A stretch of 64,000 bases of DNA from Gracilariopsis chorda (taxonomy: Eukaryota > Rhodophyta > Florideophyceae > Gracilariales > Gracilariaceae), in assembly GCA_003194525.1 (NCBI GenBank), contig NBIV01000005.1, forward strand, positions 1-64,000, written 5' to 3'. This document shows positions 51,001-61,030 of the stretch, one piece after another. The position numbers and the translations under genes are program-made. The notes under the pieces are model-generated. The model had not been told where the DNA came from and did not search any database. It saw nothing but the letters and a program-made list of their open reading frames with translations. Position 1 is the stretch's first letter, and each line of letters begins with the position of its first letter.

Positions 51001-51176
51001 GCTAAAGTTGGTGCGAGAACTTGATCCGCCGTTATCTACGATAACTTAACCTTTACGGGCACGAATCGCTCATTTAACGCAGACGCCGTTTAAATACCGC
51101 CATTTCAAGCAACTGAAAACACCCCGCCATCGTTCGCCGCGCGCCCCCGCGTTCCGCCTCCTACGCTCCCTCAGCA
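51001..51176. promoter_or_regulatory. 176-bp bidirectional promoter region
   Basis: The shortest head-to-head gap in the window, between the DUF819 and CUE-like genes. No TATA box seen. A CCTTTACGGGC motif at about 51049-51059 also occurs at about 50888-50898 inside the DUF819 leader. Confidence 0.5.
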
Positions 51177-52328
51177 ATGGCGTCGTGGTCCTCCGCCAGC
51201 GCGCGCTCATCTCCGCCGCCGCCGCCAGAAGCGGCGTCTTCGCACGCATCACCGATCTCCCGCGTGATGCGTCTGTCAGTCCGTCATCTCCGGCGCGCAG
51301 GCGCTCGTAGACGTGCCACCAGCCCTCCGCCAGCATTGCGCGGCCTGCTCATCCGCTACCCCGAGCACGATGCCTCCACCGTCGCCGCCTTGCTCGCGCG
51401 TCATTCCGGTGATGTCGCCGCCGTCGACGCTCTCCTCCAGCGCGCTCGCGCCCCGCCCACAGCCGCGCCGGCTCCGACACCCACCCCTTCTCCCGCCGCA
51501 GCTCCAGCTCCAGCTCCAGACCCCGCCCCCGCTCCCGCTCCGCTCCTGCGCGCTCATGTCGGAGTTCGCCGTCTTGCCGGTTCGAAAAGGTCAAGAGATT
51601 ACGCCCATCGTGTCGAGCCTGCATCGCATACACCCCCACACACACCCTCGCAATCTCAGCGACAGCATCACCATCAACACCATGCACCACCCCCGCCAAC
51701 TCCACGTCCGCGCTCGCCATCCACTCCGCTTCCTCGTCGTCCGCATACATTCGGACCAGCTTCCACTACCGCCACCATATCAACTCCACTCACCACCAAC
51801 ACCCCGTTCACACCAATAGTAGCCCCGCTTCCACCTCCAGTTGCCCCGCCCCTCCCTCCCTCCCATTCCGACCCCACCAAACCCCTCGAGCAGACCATGC
51901 TACTCGACCATATAACCAGGATGGAAACTCGTTTATACGCATTCGTAACCACATCACGTCAACAACATCTCGCTATAAGACGCGCCTTACATCACGCGCA
52001 AGTAGAACTGCAATCCATTCGTGCTGCACATAACGTCCTGCTCGCCGAACTTGAGGAAACCAATTCCCGTGTATCGCGTGCCGATGACTTTTTGGATCGT
52101 TTAAGACGCGATGTTCAAACTGCTTTACTGGCCAAACGAAACACCACTGTTAGTCGTGTTAGTGGCCTGGCTTTGCACTTGTTCTACACCGTACTCAGCG
52201 TCACTGTTCGAGTTGTGTTTTTCGTCGCTACTATGGGAAAGAGAGCTTGGATTGCTGTTAGTACATCACGAGCTTTCAATACATCTGCCGCTGCAGCTGT
52301 TCCACCTCCTACTTCCTCTCCTGCTTGA
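51177..52328 (+). CDS. CUE-like, proline-rich protein with C-terminal membrane helix
   Basis: A 383-residue protein. Residues about 53-91 (LRGLLIRYPEHDASTVAALL, then DVAAVDALLQRA) have the spacing of a CUE ubiquitin-binding domain, although the usual Phe-Pro is replaced by Tyr-Pro. A long Pro/Ala and His-rich region follows, then a coiled coil (255-325) and one hydrophobic helix near 328-350. The order of CUE domain, coiled coil and membrane helix could fit an ER or vesicle adaptor, but this is inference. I recognise no specific orthologue. Confidence 0.6.
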   Translation: MASWSSASARSSPPPPPEAASSHASPISRVMRLSVRHLRRAGARRRATSPPPALRGLLIRYPEHDASTVAALLARHSGDVAAVDALLQRARAPPTAAPAPTPTPSPAAAPAPAPDPAPAPAPLLRAHVGVRRLAGSKRSRDYAHRVEPASHTPPHTPSQSQRQHHHQHHAPPPPTPRPRSPSTPLPRRPHTFGPASTTATISTPLTTNTPFTPIVAPLPPPVAPPLPPSHSDPTKPLEQTMLLDHITRMETRLYAFVTTSRQQHLAIRRALHHAQVELQSIRAAHNVLLAELEETNSRVSRADDFLDRLRRDVQTALLAKRNTTVSRVSGLALHLFYTVLSVTVRVVFFVATMGKRAWIAVSTSRAFNTSAAAAVPPPTSSPA

Positions 52329-53325
52329 CTTGTTTCCGACATTCAGTATACTTGCGCCTTCTAAGCGACATTTGGGTGCACCACTCATCCCCGCTTGGGG
52401 GTAGCTGTTGTAATGCACTCCCTTTTGCCACCACGTTTAACAACGCCCTCGCAAATAACACCTTTCACTTCCCTAACACTTTCCCGCAAGTATAGTATTA
52501 ACTGTAAACTACCGCACATATCGCCAACTGCTTTCACAGCAAACATACACCGACACACACATAACGCTCTTCGAATCGTTCACTCCCGGGGCGGGGACTG
52601 ACTTTTTTCAACAGTCAAAGCAAAGTAGATGACGGGTCTGCAACACAAGTCAGTCACAACAACTCACCATCTGGCTGGGCGTTTTTGAACTCACTCATTT
52701 TCCCTAGTTTGCGCTTATAATGTCAATAGCGGCGGGTAGCTTTAATACTGTTTCTAACAGAGAGTGGTAACTTGAAGAGCTTGCCTCTCAGTGCAAACCG
52801 GTAACGTGTGCTCTTCAAAGACCTCTTCGCCTGCGTACCTCTGTTATTCTGCTTTGTCATGAGTCGAGCGCTTCATGTCAACATCTCCTTCGATCACAAG
52901 AAAGGAAACTGTGAGCAATCAAGAGAGAGAGACCTTTGTTTACTTTGTTCCTGAAATCAATGAAACAGGAGTCACTATTAATCCTTTTGCCTCACTTTTA
53001 TCTTTGTCATGTTTGCATGCAAGCCCCTCTTCGTGGCTTTGGAAGTGGCCGGCCTTGAAATGAATGGACGCTACTGTACGATCATTGTACTGTTTTATGC
53101 TGTTAGGGGTTAAGACTGCTACATTGCTAATCCTTACTGAGGGTCCACATAACCTTTTTGAGCACGCTTCGGTTTTCATACCTCCGAAATGCATTGAGTG
53201 TTAAATATCGAGGACGCGTCATGTATCACCATCTTAGACGTTGAGGAACTACCGAAGGTACTTTGCCTAATTCAGGTGAGTTCGTTAACAAATCCGTACG
53301 GTCTACCCAGTAGAAATCTTCCACA
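52329..53325. other. Intergenic between two plus-strand genes
   Basis: 3' region of the CUE-like gene and upstream region of the flavoprotein gene. No supported gene, RNA or repeat. Confidence 0.5.
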
Positions 53326-54965
53326 ATGTTGACCGCGCTTGGCTTCCTTTCTTCAACACCCCTATCGCCGAAGGAAGCCCGACGCTGTGAGCCTATGCCA
53401 TATGAAACTCCTCGCCATAGGACGTACGTGGTTCGGGCGGGAACGCGAGCTCCGATTCCGTCTGTTCCACATCTTCCTGAGGTTCCGCAACCCGCACCAT
53501 CGGTCGTACGAAACACCACGCCCATAGTGATTGGCGGCGGACCGTGTGGGGCGCTAGCTGCTGCAGTATTGCATTTCCGTGGTATACCATGCATTCTCGT
53601 AGAACGGCAAAGCGAAGAGCCCCCGTTGAACGTTTCGCGCACTTACCCACTTATTCTCGTTCAGCGAGCTAGAAAGTTCCTTCCAGGCTTTCCTCATCTA
53701 TCAGAAGTACTTGCCACAGAAATGAAGCCTGTCAACATGTCGAAACTTATCGTGGTTAAAGAGTCAGGTCGCCGCATCACACTACCAATTGATCTGACTC
53801 CCTCAGACGGAGAGCCTGACCAGCTGGGTTTGCGACAAGGTTTCGTTCGCGCACTACGCAAATACATTGTAGACCACTGCTCATCCGTCACGACTATGTA
53901 CGATACCGAGCTTATTGCATTAGACATTGAAAAAGACGGATTCCAAGTGCACTTGAGCACCAAAGGTACCGACGGTACAAACAGCGAGGTGAAAAAACTG
54001 CGTACAAAGCTTGTGCTCGCGTGTGATGGAAAAAACAGTGTTGCTGTGAAGCATTTAAGAAACTTGGCGAGCAATGGGTCAGTACGCAGCTCGCAGGGAT
54101 TTGAAGACTGGGAGAAGAACAATGTGAGCTCGTTGATGTCGCGTAAAACTATTGTGCTCAACGACCTCTTTTGTAACGAATTCTATGCACAGGACTTCGA
54201 AAACCAGCCCTGGGGTGTGATCTTGCAAGGTGCAATCAAAGGAAAGGATGCGTTCAGACTTGATTCTGTACCTCCGCCACGGCCATACGGGCCGATCAAA
54301 AATGGCACCCTGCATCCGTGGTTCTACCAAAGAGTCACAGCCTTTGGAAAGTACGCGATGTGGAAACATGTTTTAATTTGTTCGAGAAGAACTTTCCACA
54401 ACTGACGGTTCGAGACATGATCAGCAAGGAAAGCATGAACAACTTCGTTCAAGCACGGGAGTCAACCTACGGAGGAGTACGGCGTGTTGGGTCGCTCGTG
54501 GGCAAACTTGGGGAAACTGGAGGGATTATAGTACTAGGCGACGCTGCACACAGCTTTCCACCCGATTTGGGACAGGGCGTGAACGCCGTTTTCGAGGATG
54601 TAGCAGTACTGGCGCATGTTATGGATACCTCTGGTAACCACGCTTCTATGAAGGAGATTATAGAGGCATACGAAGCCCAAAGAGCAGCGGATGTAGATGC
54701 GTTGATGCGCATACAGACGCTCGGCGTTTCTATGTCTGCCGGGCGAACATCAGTACTTGGGCGTTTGGGACTTTTAAACAAGTTGGTACGACTAGTTCTC
54801 TCAAAGATTTTGAGAGGATGGATCTATCCAAACATAAGTGAGATGGTGGTAGAGGACATTTCTTACTCAGAGATCATGAGACGAGCCGACGTGACGACAT
54901 TTCGACTATCTATAGCGGCGGTAATCACTGGTTCGATTCCCTTGCTGGTATATTTGCTGCAATGA
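53326..54965 (+). CDS. FAD-dependent monooxygenase, kynurenine 3-monooxygenase-like; one apparent frameshift
   Basis: Two overlapping frames form one flavoprotein of about 545 residues. The first has a 60-residue leader, the FAD-binding VIGGGPCGALAA (68-79) and LACDGKNS near 240. The second continues with VETCFNLFEKNF, GGIIVLGDAAHSFPPDLGQG, AVFEDVAVL and a C-terminal hydrophobic helix (LSIAAVITGSIPLLVYLL). The GDAAH-GQG-N-FED pattern and tail helix are those of kynurenine 3-monooxygenase, a mitochondrial outer-membrane enzyme, but a related hydroxylase is possible. The frames switch at about 54345-54365, consistent with one missing base near GGAAAG or a real lesion. Confidence 0.75.
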
Positions 54966-55032
54966 TACAGCAGGAGATGTGAAAGTTTGGGTCCGTTCTC
55001 TGCGGGGATCTAAACTTCGAGACGAATGCAGC

Positions 55033-55807
55033 CTAGATGTCGTCAATGGTCTCGAAGTCGAAGACGACATCGTCTCCTTCTTCGCCAAGTTCACCTTCAG
55101 CGGTACCTTCGTTGATAGTGGTGGTATCTGGAATTTCACCGTACTTGATTAAACTTCTTGCCTCATCAGGAGAGTACTTGAGGATAATATCGGCTTTGGC
55201 ATCCTGATAATCCCGGAGACCGATTAGGACAATATCCTGGGCATTGACCCACACCTTCTTACGCAGCTTTCCGCGAATGTGACACAAGCGAGTAGTACCA
55301 TCGAAGCACTTAGCTTCACAACGTCCGTTTCCTAACATGCGGGTAACTTGAGCGTATTCTGTAGAAAAATAGAAAAGCATTACGTTAGCAATCAAGGCCG
55401 TTTCGTTTTTTCACGCACAACTCACTCCCTCAAGGTGACAAAATAGCCTTGAAGCGGGGACAAAGACGGAGCAAAAGCCATGCGAAGTGCTGAAGACTGC
55501 TCAGTAACGAGGAATACCATATCTCTAATCCCGTCCTCAGCGACCACACCCACGAAAAACGTAAGACAGTCGTTCAGTCCATCAAACAGGATATATCGTT
55601 CTTCCTTGCAGAAATGTTTGAGTACGGCTTGCTCGTTGACAAAAAAAACGGTTTGTCACGAAATGAGAAGAGTGAGTTGGCAATTTCACACAAATAAGCA
55701 AACGCACCTTGACCATCTTCCTTGAAGATGAGCTCTCGCTTATCGTCGTCGTTGTCATTCTTTCCCCTACGCCTGTTCTTTCCTCCCTTTCCCTTATTCT
55801 TCGGCAT
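55033..55807 (-). CDS. EIF1A: Translation initiation factor eIF1A
   Basis: Two exons, 55807-55708 and 55358-55033, joined in phase 1 to give 141 residues. Exon 1 encodes [16 protein letters not shown] and [11 protein letters not shown]. Exon 2 continues [34 protein letters not shown] and [16 protein letters not shown], an OB fold, then an acidic tail ending DFETIDDI as in the family. eIF1A binds the 40S A site and promotes scanning. It converges on the flavoprotein gene (67 bp between stops). Confidence 0.97.
55359..55707 (-). other. Intron of the eIF1A gene
   Basis: 349 bp, donor GTGCGT, acceptor preceded by the pyrimidine tract TTTTCTATTTTTCTACAG. Required to connect KEDGQ to EYAQV. Confidence 0.9.
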
Positions 55808-56360
55808 GGTGGTGAGTAAACTACGGAACTTCCGGCGGGATGCTTCTCGGCAAAGTTGTGGTGGCGGGGAAACCTGGAGGGTGACGGTTACTTCGTTGGG
55901 CGCAGGAGGGCGCGCATGTGGGCTTTGCATAAAAGCGCACCGTCGTGCACAACGCAGCATTTGGAGCAATTCGCCTTACACAAAAACATTACAGCCAACA
56001 TATGCAATGAGTGGTGGCGCTTGTGAGACCCAGAACCTGGTTTGATTGGCTCTGGAAAATGGCTCCCAGACGGCTTACATCTGTAATGTCCCCGGACGAC
56101 GCTCGGCGGCGCTTGGATCGGCCGACTGGATACTCAAGGCACACACCGGGTTGCCGGCTACATCGCCCGCGAAAGAAGCTACCCGCGTCCCTTCCTCGAC
56201 GACGTTTACCAATCTTCGTGAGAAGGAAAGTAATCTCAACAAACTCTACGAATTCGGCACGGGATTTGGAGATCATTACCTCTCCCGGGAAGACCTACCC
56301 TGCGCTGTTCTCCAACTGTTGCTAATCCGAGCAATCGTCGACGCTTAATTCCATACAGTT
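55808..56360. promoter_or_regulatory. Shared intergenic region between eIF1A and uL13 genes
   Basis: The 553 bp between head-to-head start codons of two translation genes. An open frame (56046-56348, +) crosses it but begins with TTG and has no similarity I recognise. No TATA box. Confidence 0.45.
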
Positions 56361-56957
56361 ATGTTTCAAAAGCGAGTAGTAATCGATGGAAAAGGTCATC
56401 TTCTTGGTCGTTTGGCCTCCGTTATAGCAAAGGAGCTACTCGGCGGCCAAGAGATTGTTGTCGTACGTTGCGAAGAGATCGAGATCTCAGGCACGCGCCA
56501 CCGCAACCGCAGGAACTTCCAAAATTACTTGCGAAAGCGTACCAATACCAATCCGAAGTGGGGACCTTTCCACCATCGCGCACCTCGAATGATCCTCACC
56601 AAAACCGTTCGTGGAATGCTTCCGAGAAAGACCCATCGTGGACAAGTTGCCATGTCCAAGTTCAGGGCTTATGAAGGCGTCCCTCCGCAGTACACTCAAA
56701 TCAAGAGAATGGTTATTCCCGACGCTATTCGTGTCACTCATTTGCGTCCGAGCTCCAAGTACACCAACATTGGAATTCTTGCGGGAGAGATGGGTTGGAA
56801 GTACGGCCGATTGATCAGAGCCCAGGAAGAGACCCGCAAAATCAAAAGCGCGCAAGATTACGAACAGCGCAAGCAACTCGCCAAGCTCAAGAAGCAAGCC
56901 ACCGAGAAGGCTGATTTATCAGACGTCACCCCAGTTCTGGAGGCAGCTGGCTACTAG
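56361..56957 (+). CDS. RPL13A: 60S ribosomal protein uL13 (L13a/L16)
   Basis: A 198-residue protein with the eukaryotic uL13 pattern: VVIDGKGHLLGRLASVIAKE, VVVRCEEIEISGTRHRNRRN, FHHRAPRMILTKTVRGMLPR, KFRAYEGVPPQYTQIKRMV and a long C-terminal helix (RAQEETRKIKSAQDYEQRKQ). Length matches animal and plant proteins (about 200). Single exon; ATG at 56361. Confidence 0.97.
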   Translation: MFQKRVVIDGKGHLLGRLASVIAKELLGGQEIVVVRCEEIEISGTRHRNRRNFQNYLRKRTNTNPKWGPFHHRAPRMILTKTVRGMLPRKTHRGQVAMSKFRAYEGVPPQYTQIKRMVIPDAIRVTHLRPSSKYTNIGILAGEMGWKYGRLIRAQEETRKIKSAQDYEQRKQLAKLKKQATEKADLSDVTPVLEAAGY

Positions 56958-58172
56958 CTCATACCTTTCTCTATGTAAAGCATTGCTCTGTTGATGCCCC
57001 CATCTGACTCAGTTCACTCTCTTTCTTGTAGCACATCGAGACGCCCCGTGTATGCTTTGTATATCGCATCTTTAGGTCTCAACCCCGTCTTAGCCTTTAC
57101 CCAGCGTACCAGAGAACGCGGCTAAGACACGCACTGCACTCAGATTACCTGCGTTTTCTTGGAAACTTGTAGAGCGTTGTCTTCAGCAACCGTGGAGCGG
57201 GAGCAGAACTCACGAATTCTATTCTCCGCAGCTTCTGCACCAAACGGCCCCTGATTCTGTCATTTTATATGATTGCTATAGAACATTTTTCGCTAGAAGC
57301 GCCAACATCCTTGTTTCAGTCGTTTCGAAAGCAGAGACTGAAGGGTTATCCACGCCTATTGAAAGTCTTTCGGGCACACTACAGCTATCAACTTCATACG
57401 TGCAGGGCTGCTGTCGGGCGCTCCATATCACGTACTGCGAAAGTGGGGGTTAGATAGCAGAAGTGTGCTACTTATCGCAATCTTGTCGCGGTCTTTGTGT
57501 CATACTTCAGCTCGACTCAGTACGCAAATTGCAGGCCGTGTTGTCTGAGAGCAGCCACTTCGAAAATCTCTTTCTTACAATGTTCTACACTTGTGTTCTA
57601 ATGGAACTCTGTCGAATTCAGAGTATAAGCTTCGCTGTTGGGCACAGCTGAACCATGGCGTGCGACATATGCATTGACATTTATCGCTGTGCACTGGGCT
57701 GTGTACCGTTTACTAAGCGCAAGAGCGTGCTCTCATGTCGAAAGTTCGTTGTACGCACATACCAAACACAATTTGGTGGGATCTGGTGTACAATAGTTCC
57801 TAGCACCCAGTTCATTAGTACAAGACAAGCAAAGGGCAAGAGCAGGTGGCGTACAAGCACCCTTCGTTGCCACCATGATGATGCGCCGGAATTCGCTACG
57901 AAAGAAGAGCACTGCAGACAGCATCGGCATGCACGGTGGGGGCCCCACATGACGACGAGCTCTCGCATTTGGCGCATCTTTTGAATGTGCTGGCAAGAAT
58001 ATAAATCTTTTCACCAAATCGCAGGGTGTATACTGTCGTAGAAAGCCCTGACAAAGGGATTGAGCTTGAAGCGCCGTCGACAGCGGCGCGTACCGACTAC
58101 TCTTCGCGCAACACGCGAAATGGGGATGAGATGCGATGTGACATATCGATTGCATGAATAAGAAAGACAGAA
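56958..58172. other. Intergenic between uL13 and the COG0523 gene
   Basis: About 1.2 kb with only short unsupported frames on both strands. No RNA gene or repeat noticed. Confidence 0.5.
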
Positions 58173-59309
58173 ATGAACAACGATCTGACTACGGAAGTTG
58201 TGGTTGCGAACAATCAAGCGCCGTCAGGAACATCAGCCAAACGAGTCGGTATCACACTGGTGACTGGGCTTCTAGGAGCTGGCAAAAGTACGCTAATAAG
58301 ACGCATTCTAACAGAGAACCATACGCTGAGAATAGTTGTAATCGAGAACGAATTCGCAGATAACGCGGCTGTGGAAGAAGCGATAGTGACGCAGGGAGTG
58401 GGCATTGATGCTTTGGAAGGCTTCATTGAGCTGCCCAACGGGTGTATTTGCTGCGCGGCGCAGGACGACTTGACGGATGCTCTGCAAAGGTTGTTGGACA
58501 AAAAAAGAGGCGCTTTTGATCACGTACTTATCGAGGCTAGTGGGGTGGCAGATCCCGGTCCCGTGATATCTTCGTTCTGGGTGGATGAAGGACAGGACTC
58601 TGATTTGTACCTTGATGCTGTTGTGGCGGTTGTGGATTGTGTGAATTTGCAGCGTATGGTTGACGATGACGGAACGCGATCGGTGGCTGGGAAACAAATG
58701 GCGATTGCGGATGTGGTGCTACTGAACAAAATCGACTTGTTGCAAGATGAAGCAACGCGGAATGAAGGGCACAGTGAAGAAATAAAGGAGCTTATAAGGG
58801 TGATTCGGGAGCAAGGATGCAAAGCGCAAATCGTGCCCACTTCCAGATGCAACGTGGAGCTACACAAGCTGTTCAACATTCACGCGTATGAAAGTGAGGC
58901 GACATTACGTGATGTGATAGAGAGCGATGGAGACGGACAAAGTCATGCCGGACATGAGTCAATGAGCACGACTACGGTCACGTTTGAGAAGAGAAGTTTC
59001 GACGCCGTCAAGTTGGACCGTGTTGTGGGTAGTTTGCTGTGGGAGAGCGAGCGCAACGATGAGGAGGGCGAGGGGGTAATGGAGATATGGCGGATGAAAG
59101 CGCTGGTGGTGATTGCGGACGAAGCGAAAAAGTGGATATACCAGTCGGTGCACACCCTCTTCGATTCGACAGAGTCGAGCGTGGAAAACGCGACGGACGA
59201 TGTAGCGCGGTCCACGTTCATTTTCATCGGGCGACAACTGCGAGCGCCTTATCTGCGCGAAACGCTTCAACAGGCTGTCGAAATAAACAGGGGACGCACC
59301 AAGATTTGA
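58173..59309 (+). CDS. COG0523 (CobW/ZNG1-type) GTPase, putative metallochaperone
   Basis: A 378-residue G3E GTPase. Residues 28-40 hold the Walker A GLLGAGKST, 55-64 VIENEFADNA, 90-94 the GCICC metal-binding Cys-x-Cys-Cys motif (Cys91, 93, 94), then ASGVADPGPV, VVDCVN and the NKID guanine-specificity motif near 182. The CobW C-terminal domain (about 280-375) ends FIFIGRQLRAPYLRETL. ZNG1 proteins deliver zinc to methionine aminopeptidase. The CPELVP motif that mediates this in ZNG1 is not visible near the N-terminus, so the client may differ. Confidence 0.92.
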   Translation: MNNDLTTEVVVANNQAPSGTSAKRVGITLVTGLLGAGKSTLIRRILTENHTLRIVVIENEFADNAAVEEAIVTQGVGIDALEGFIELPNGCICCAAQDDLTDALQRLLDKKRGAFDHVLIEASGVADPGPVISSFWVDEGQDSDLYLDAVVAVVDCVNLQRMVDDDGTRSVAGKQMAIADVVLLNKIDLLQDEATRNEGHSEEIKELIRVIREQGCKAQIVPTSRCNVELHKLFNIHAYESEATLRDVIESDGDGQSHAGHESMSTTTVTFEKRSFDAVKLDRVVGSLLWESERNDEEGEGVMEIWRMKALVVIADEAKKWIYQSVHTLFDSTESSVENATDDVARSTFIFIGRQLRAPYLRETLQQAVEINRGRTKI

Positions 59310-60080
59310 ACGCGACGCTATTACTTTAACGCTGAAATTATATCCAAAATTGACGATTTCGCTATTTCTAGGAACCAGATTCCAGGTTCTGAATATCAGT
59401 CAATGATCTCCAAATTTCATTCCGCATTTTGGAAGTTATGATCATAATATCCTGTGACAGCCAGTCCTTGGGTTCTTTCATAAACTATACTTATGGCCTC
59501 GTTAGGACGCTTTCTGCCGCTCGTTTTGTCGGCCTAGCTTTGCATCCCCATCTTTCTTGACGCGCCGTAACGACAAATAGCCCACCCGCTTCAGGGCCGT
59601 CTTAACAAGTCTGAGCTGCTGGTATATGATTAAAGTTTATGATTTAACAATGAAAAGCGGCCTTTGGCCGCATGCGGCGCTTCGCGCAGTGGCCAAAATT
59701 TTGCATAAGATACCGGCACATACTTCAGTTTACGCATAAAGTAAACTATGTCAAATTCATAATGCATCTGTACAAAGTCTAAAGCTTCTTTTCAAACAGG
59801 TTTTTTGATGCTTGAGGGCATTGTGTATACATCGTGCGCATTTTATGCGTTTTCTTTTTCTATGAAGCAGTATTACATGATAAGATGTTCTCACACACAA
59901 ATTCGAACAAAGAACTGACTGGAAAAAAAGGAGTTTTGAAATTCAATTATCATTTTCTTCAGAGTTTGACCGTAAACTTTGTGCAGAGTTCCCGGAAATT
60001 CCAATCTGGTGGATAATGTCGATGTTTGATTTGCACATCTTTAAACACAAGAAAAAACTCAATTCGGTGGAGCAAAGGCT
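59310..60080. other. Start of an AT-richer tract, no supported gene
   Basis: Base composition becomes more AT-rich from here to the window end. No gene supported. A CGGCCTTTGGCCGC hairpin-like segment lies near 59658-59671. Confidence 0.5.
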
Positions 60081-61030
60081 TTACTGAATTTTTCCATGTT
60101 CCTCAATGCCTGCAAGTCGAATCACTCTGCGGAAGAAGCTGGTAATCATAACTAATTTTCCCTTTCCCAAATTCGGATGAATTATATTTCGAAATATTAT
60201 AACAGGAACACCCAACTTCAGTTTCAAATGATCGTGCAGGACTCCAGTTGCAGCATTTATTCGTTCTTTAAGGTCCAATGATACTACTTGCGTGAACTTT
60301 TTCACCATTTGTCCCCCGATCCGGAACCATCGTCTTTGCAGATCTCATGCCATACATCCTTCCTATAATTACTCCAATGTGTTCTGGTTATTTTCTTTAA
60401 CTTAGTAGTTCGTGTTCGTAAGAATCAATCGGTTGAGCTTGACATCTTATTTCTTCTGTGTTGTAAACCATATCCATGGCAACTTTCATGCTTCGTTTAC
60501 ATCCACTTTAGACGTGTATAGAAGCCTTGCGGATGTTTAAAACGTCCCACAACCAAGCCTGAGCAAACCTTCGGGGAAAAATGGATCATATTGTTGACCA
60601 ACCTATTCTGTAAGGGGAAAAACTTTGACTCTTCTGTCCCAAAGCTCTCAAGAGTACCATGAAAGCTCCCGTAGGAGACTCTCTGAAAGAACACGAATTG
60701 TTCCATCCCCTTCGGATACTGTTCTCGTTCTTGAAATCACTGAAAGCAGTGGCATATATTGGCCGGCCATAACTAAGAACATGCCTCCAATGTCTTTGAT
60801 AGAGTGTCTTAATTCTCTCACTAAGGTGTTCAAAATCCCAAAGAGCATTTTTTGGCACATTGAAGCTTCATACATTACCAGCAGAACAGTCTTCCGGTTT
60901 AGTTCTGCTCTCTGTGATCCTTTTTCGTACTTGGAAAGTGTCCAACGTTCTCCACTTTGCGAATCTTCGTTGCCATTGATTCCGAGTCAAATCAAACTAT
61001 TCAAAGAAAGTTCTTCCGTCCTCATATAGT
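60081..61030 (-). pseudogene. Decayed Pif1/Helitron-type helicase
   Basis: Minus-strand translation shows, in order, a Walker B-like YEASMCQKMLFGILNTLVRE (near 60810-60875; intact members have DEA), a motif III-like GGMFLVMAGQYMPLLSVI (near 60730-60785), and the terminal motif LKLKLGVPVIIFRNI (near 60165-60240). This order and spacing fit Pif1-like helicases, which Helitron DNA transposons carry at the C-terminus of their Rep-helicase. The Walker A motif was not found, frames are broken, and the key Asp of Walker B is Tyr. It is a dead copy. A host Pif1 pseudogene is the alternative. Confidence 0.65.

Noticed and set aside
56046-56348. Small gene upstream of uL13
   Set aside because: Starts with TTG, lies in the shared promoter region and resembles nothing known to me.
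60625-61029. A 134-codon plus-strand open frame
   Set aside because: It is the antisense shadow of the helicase relic, which has recognisable motifs on the minus strand.
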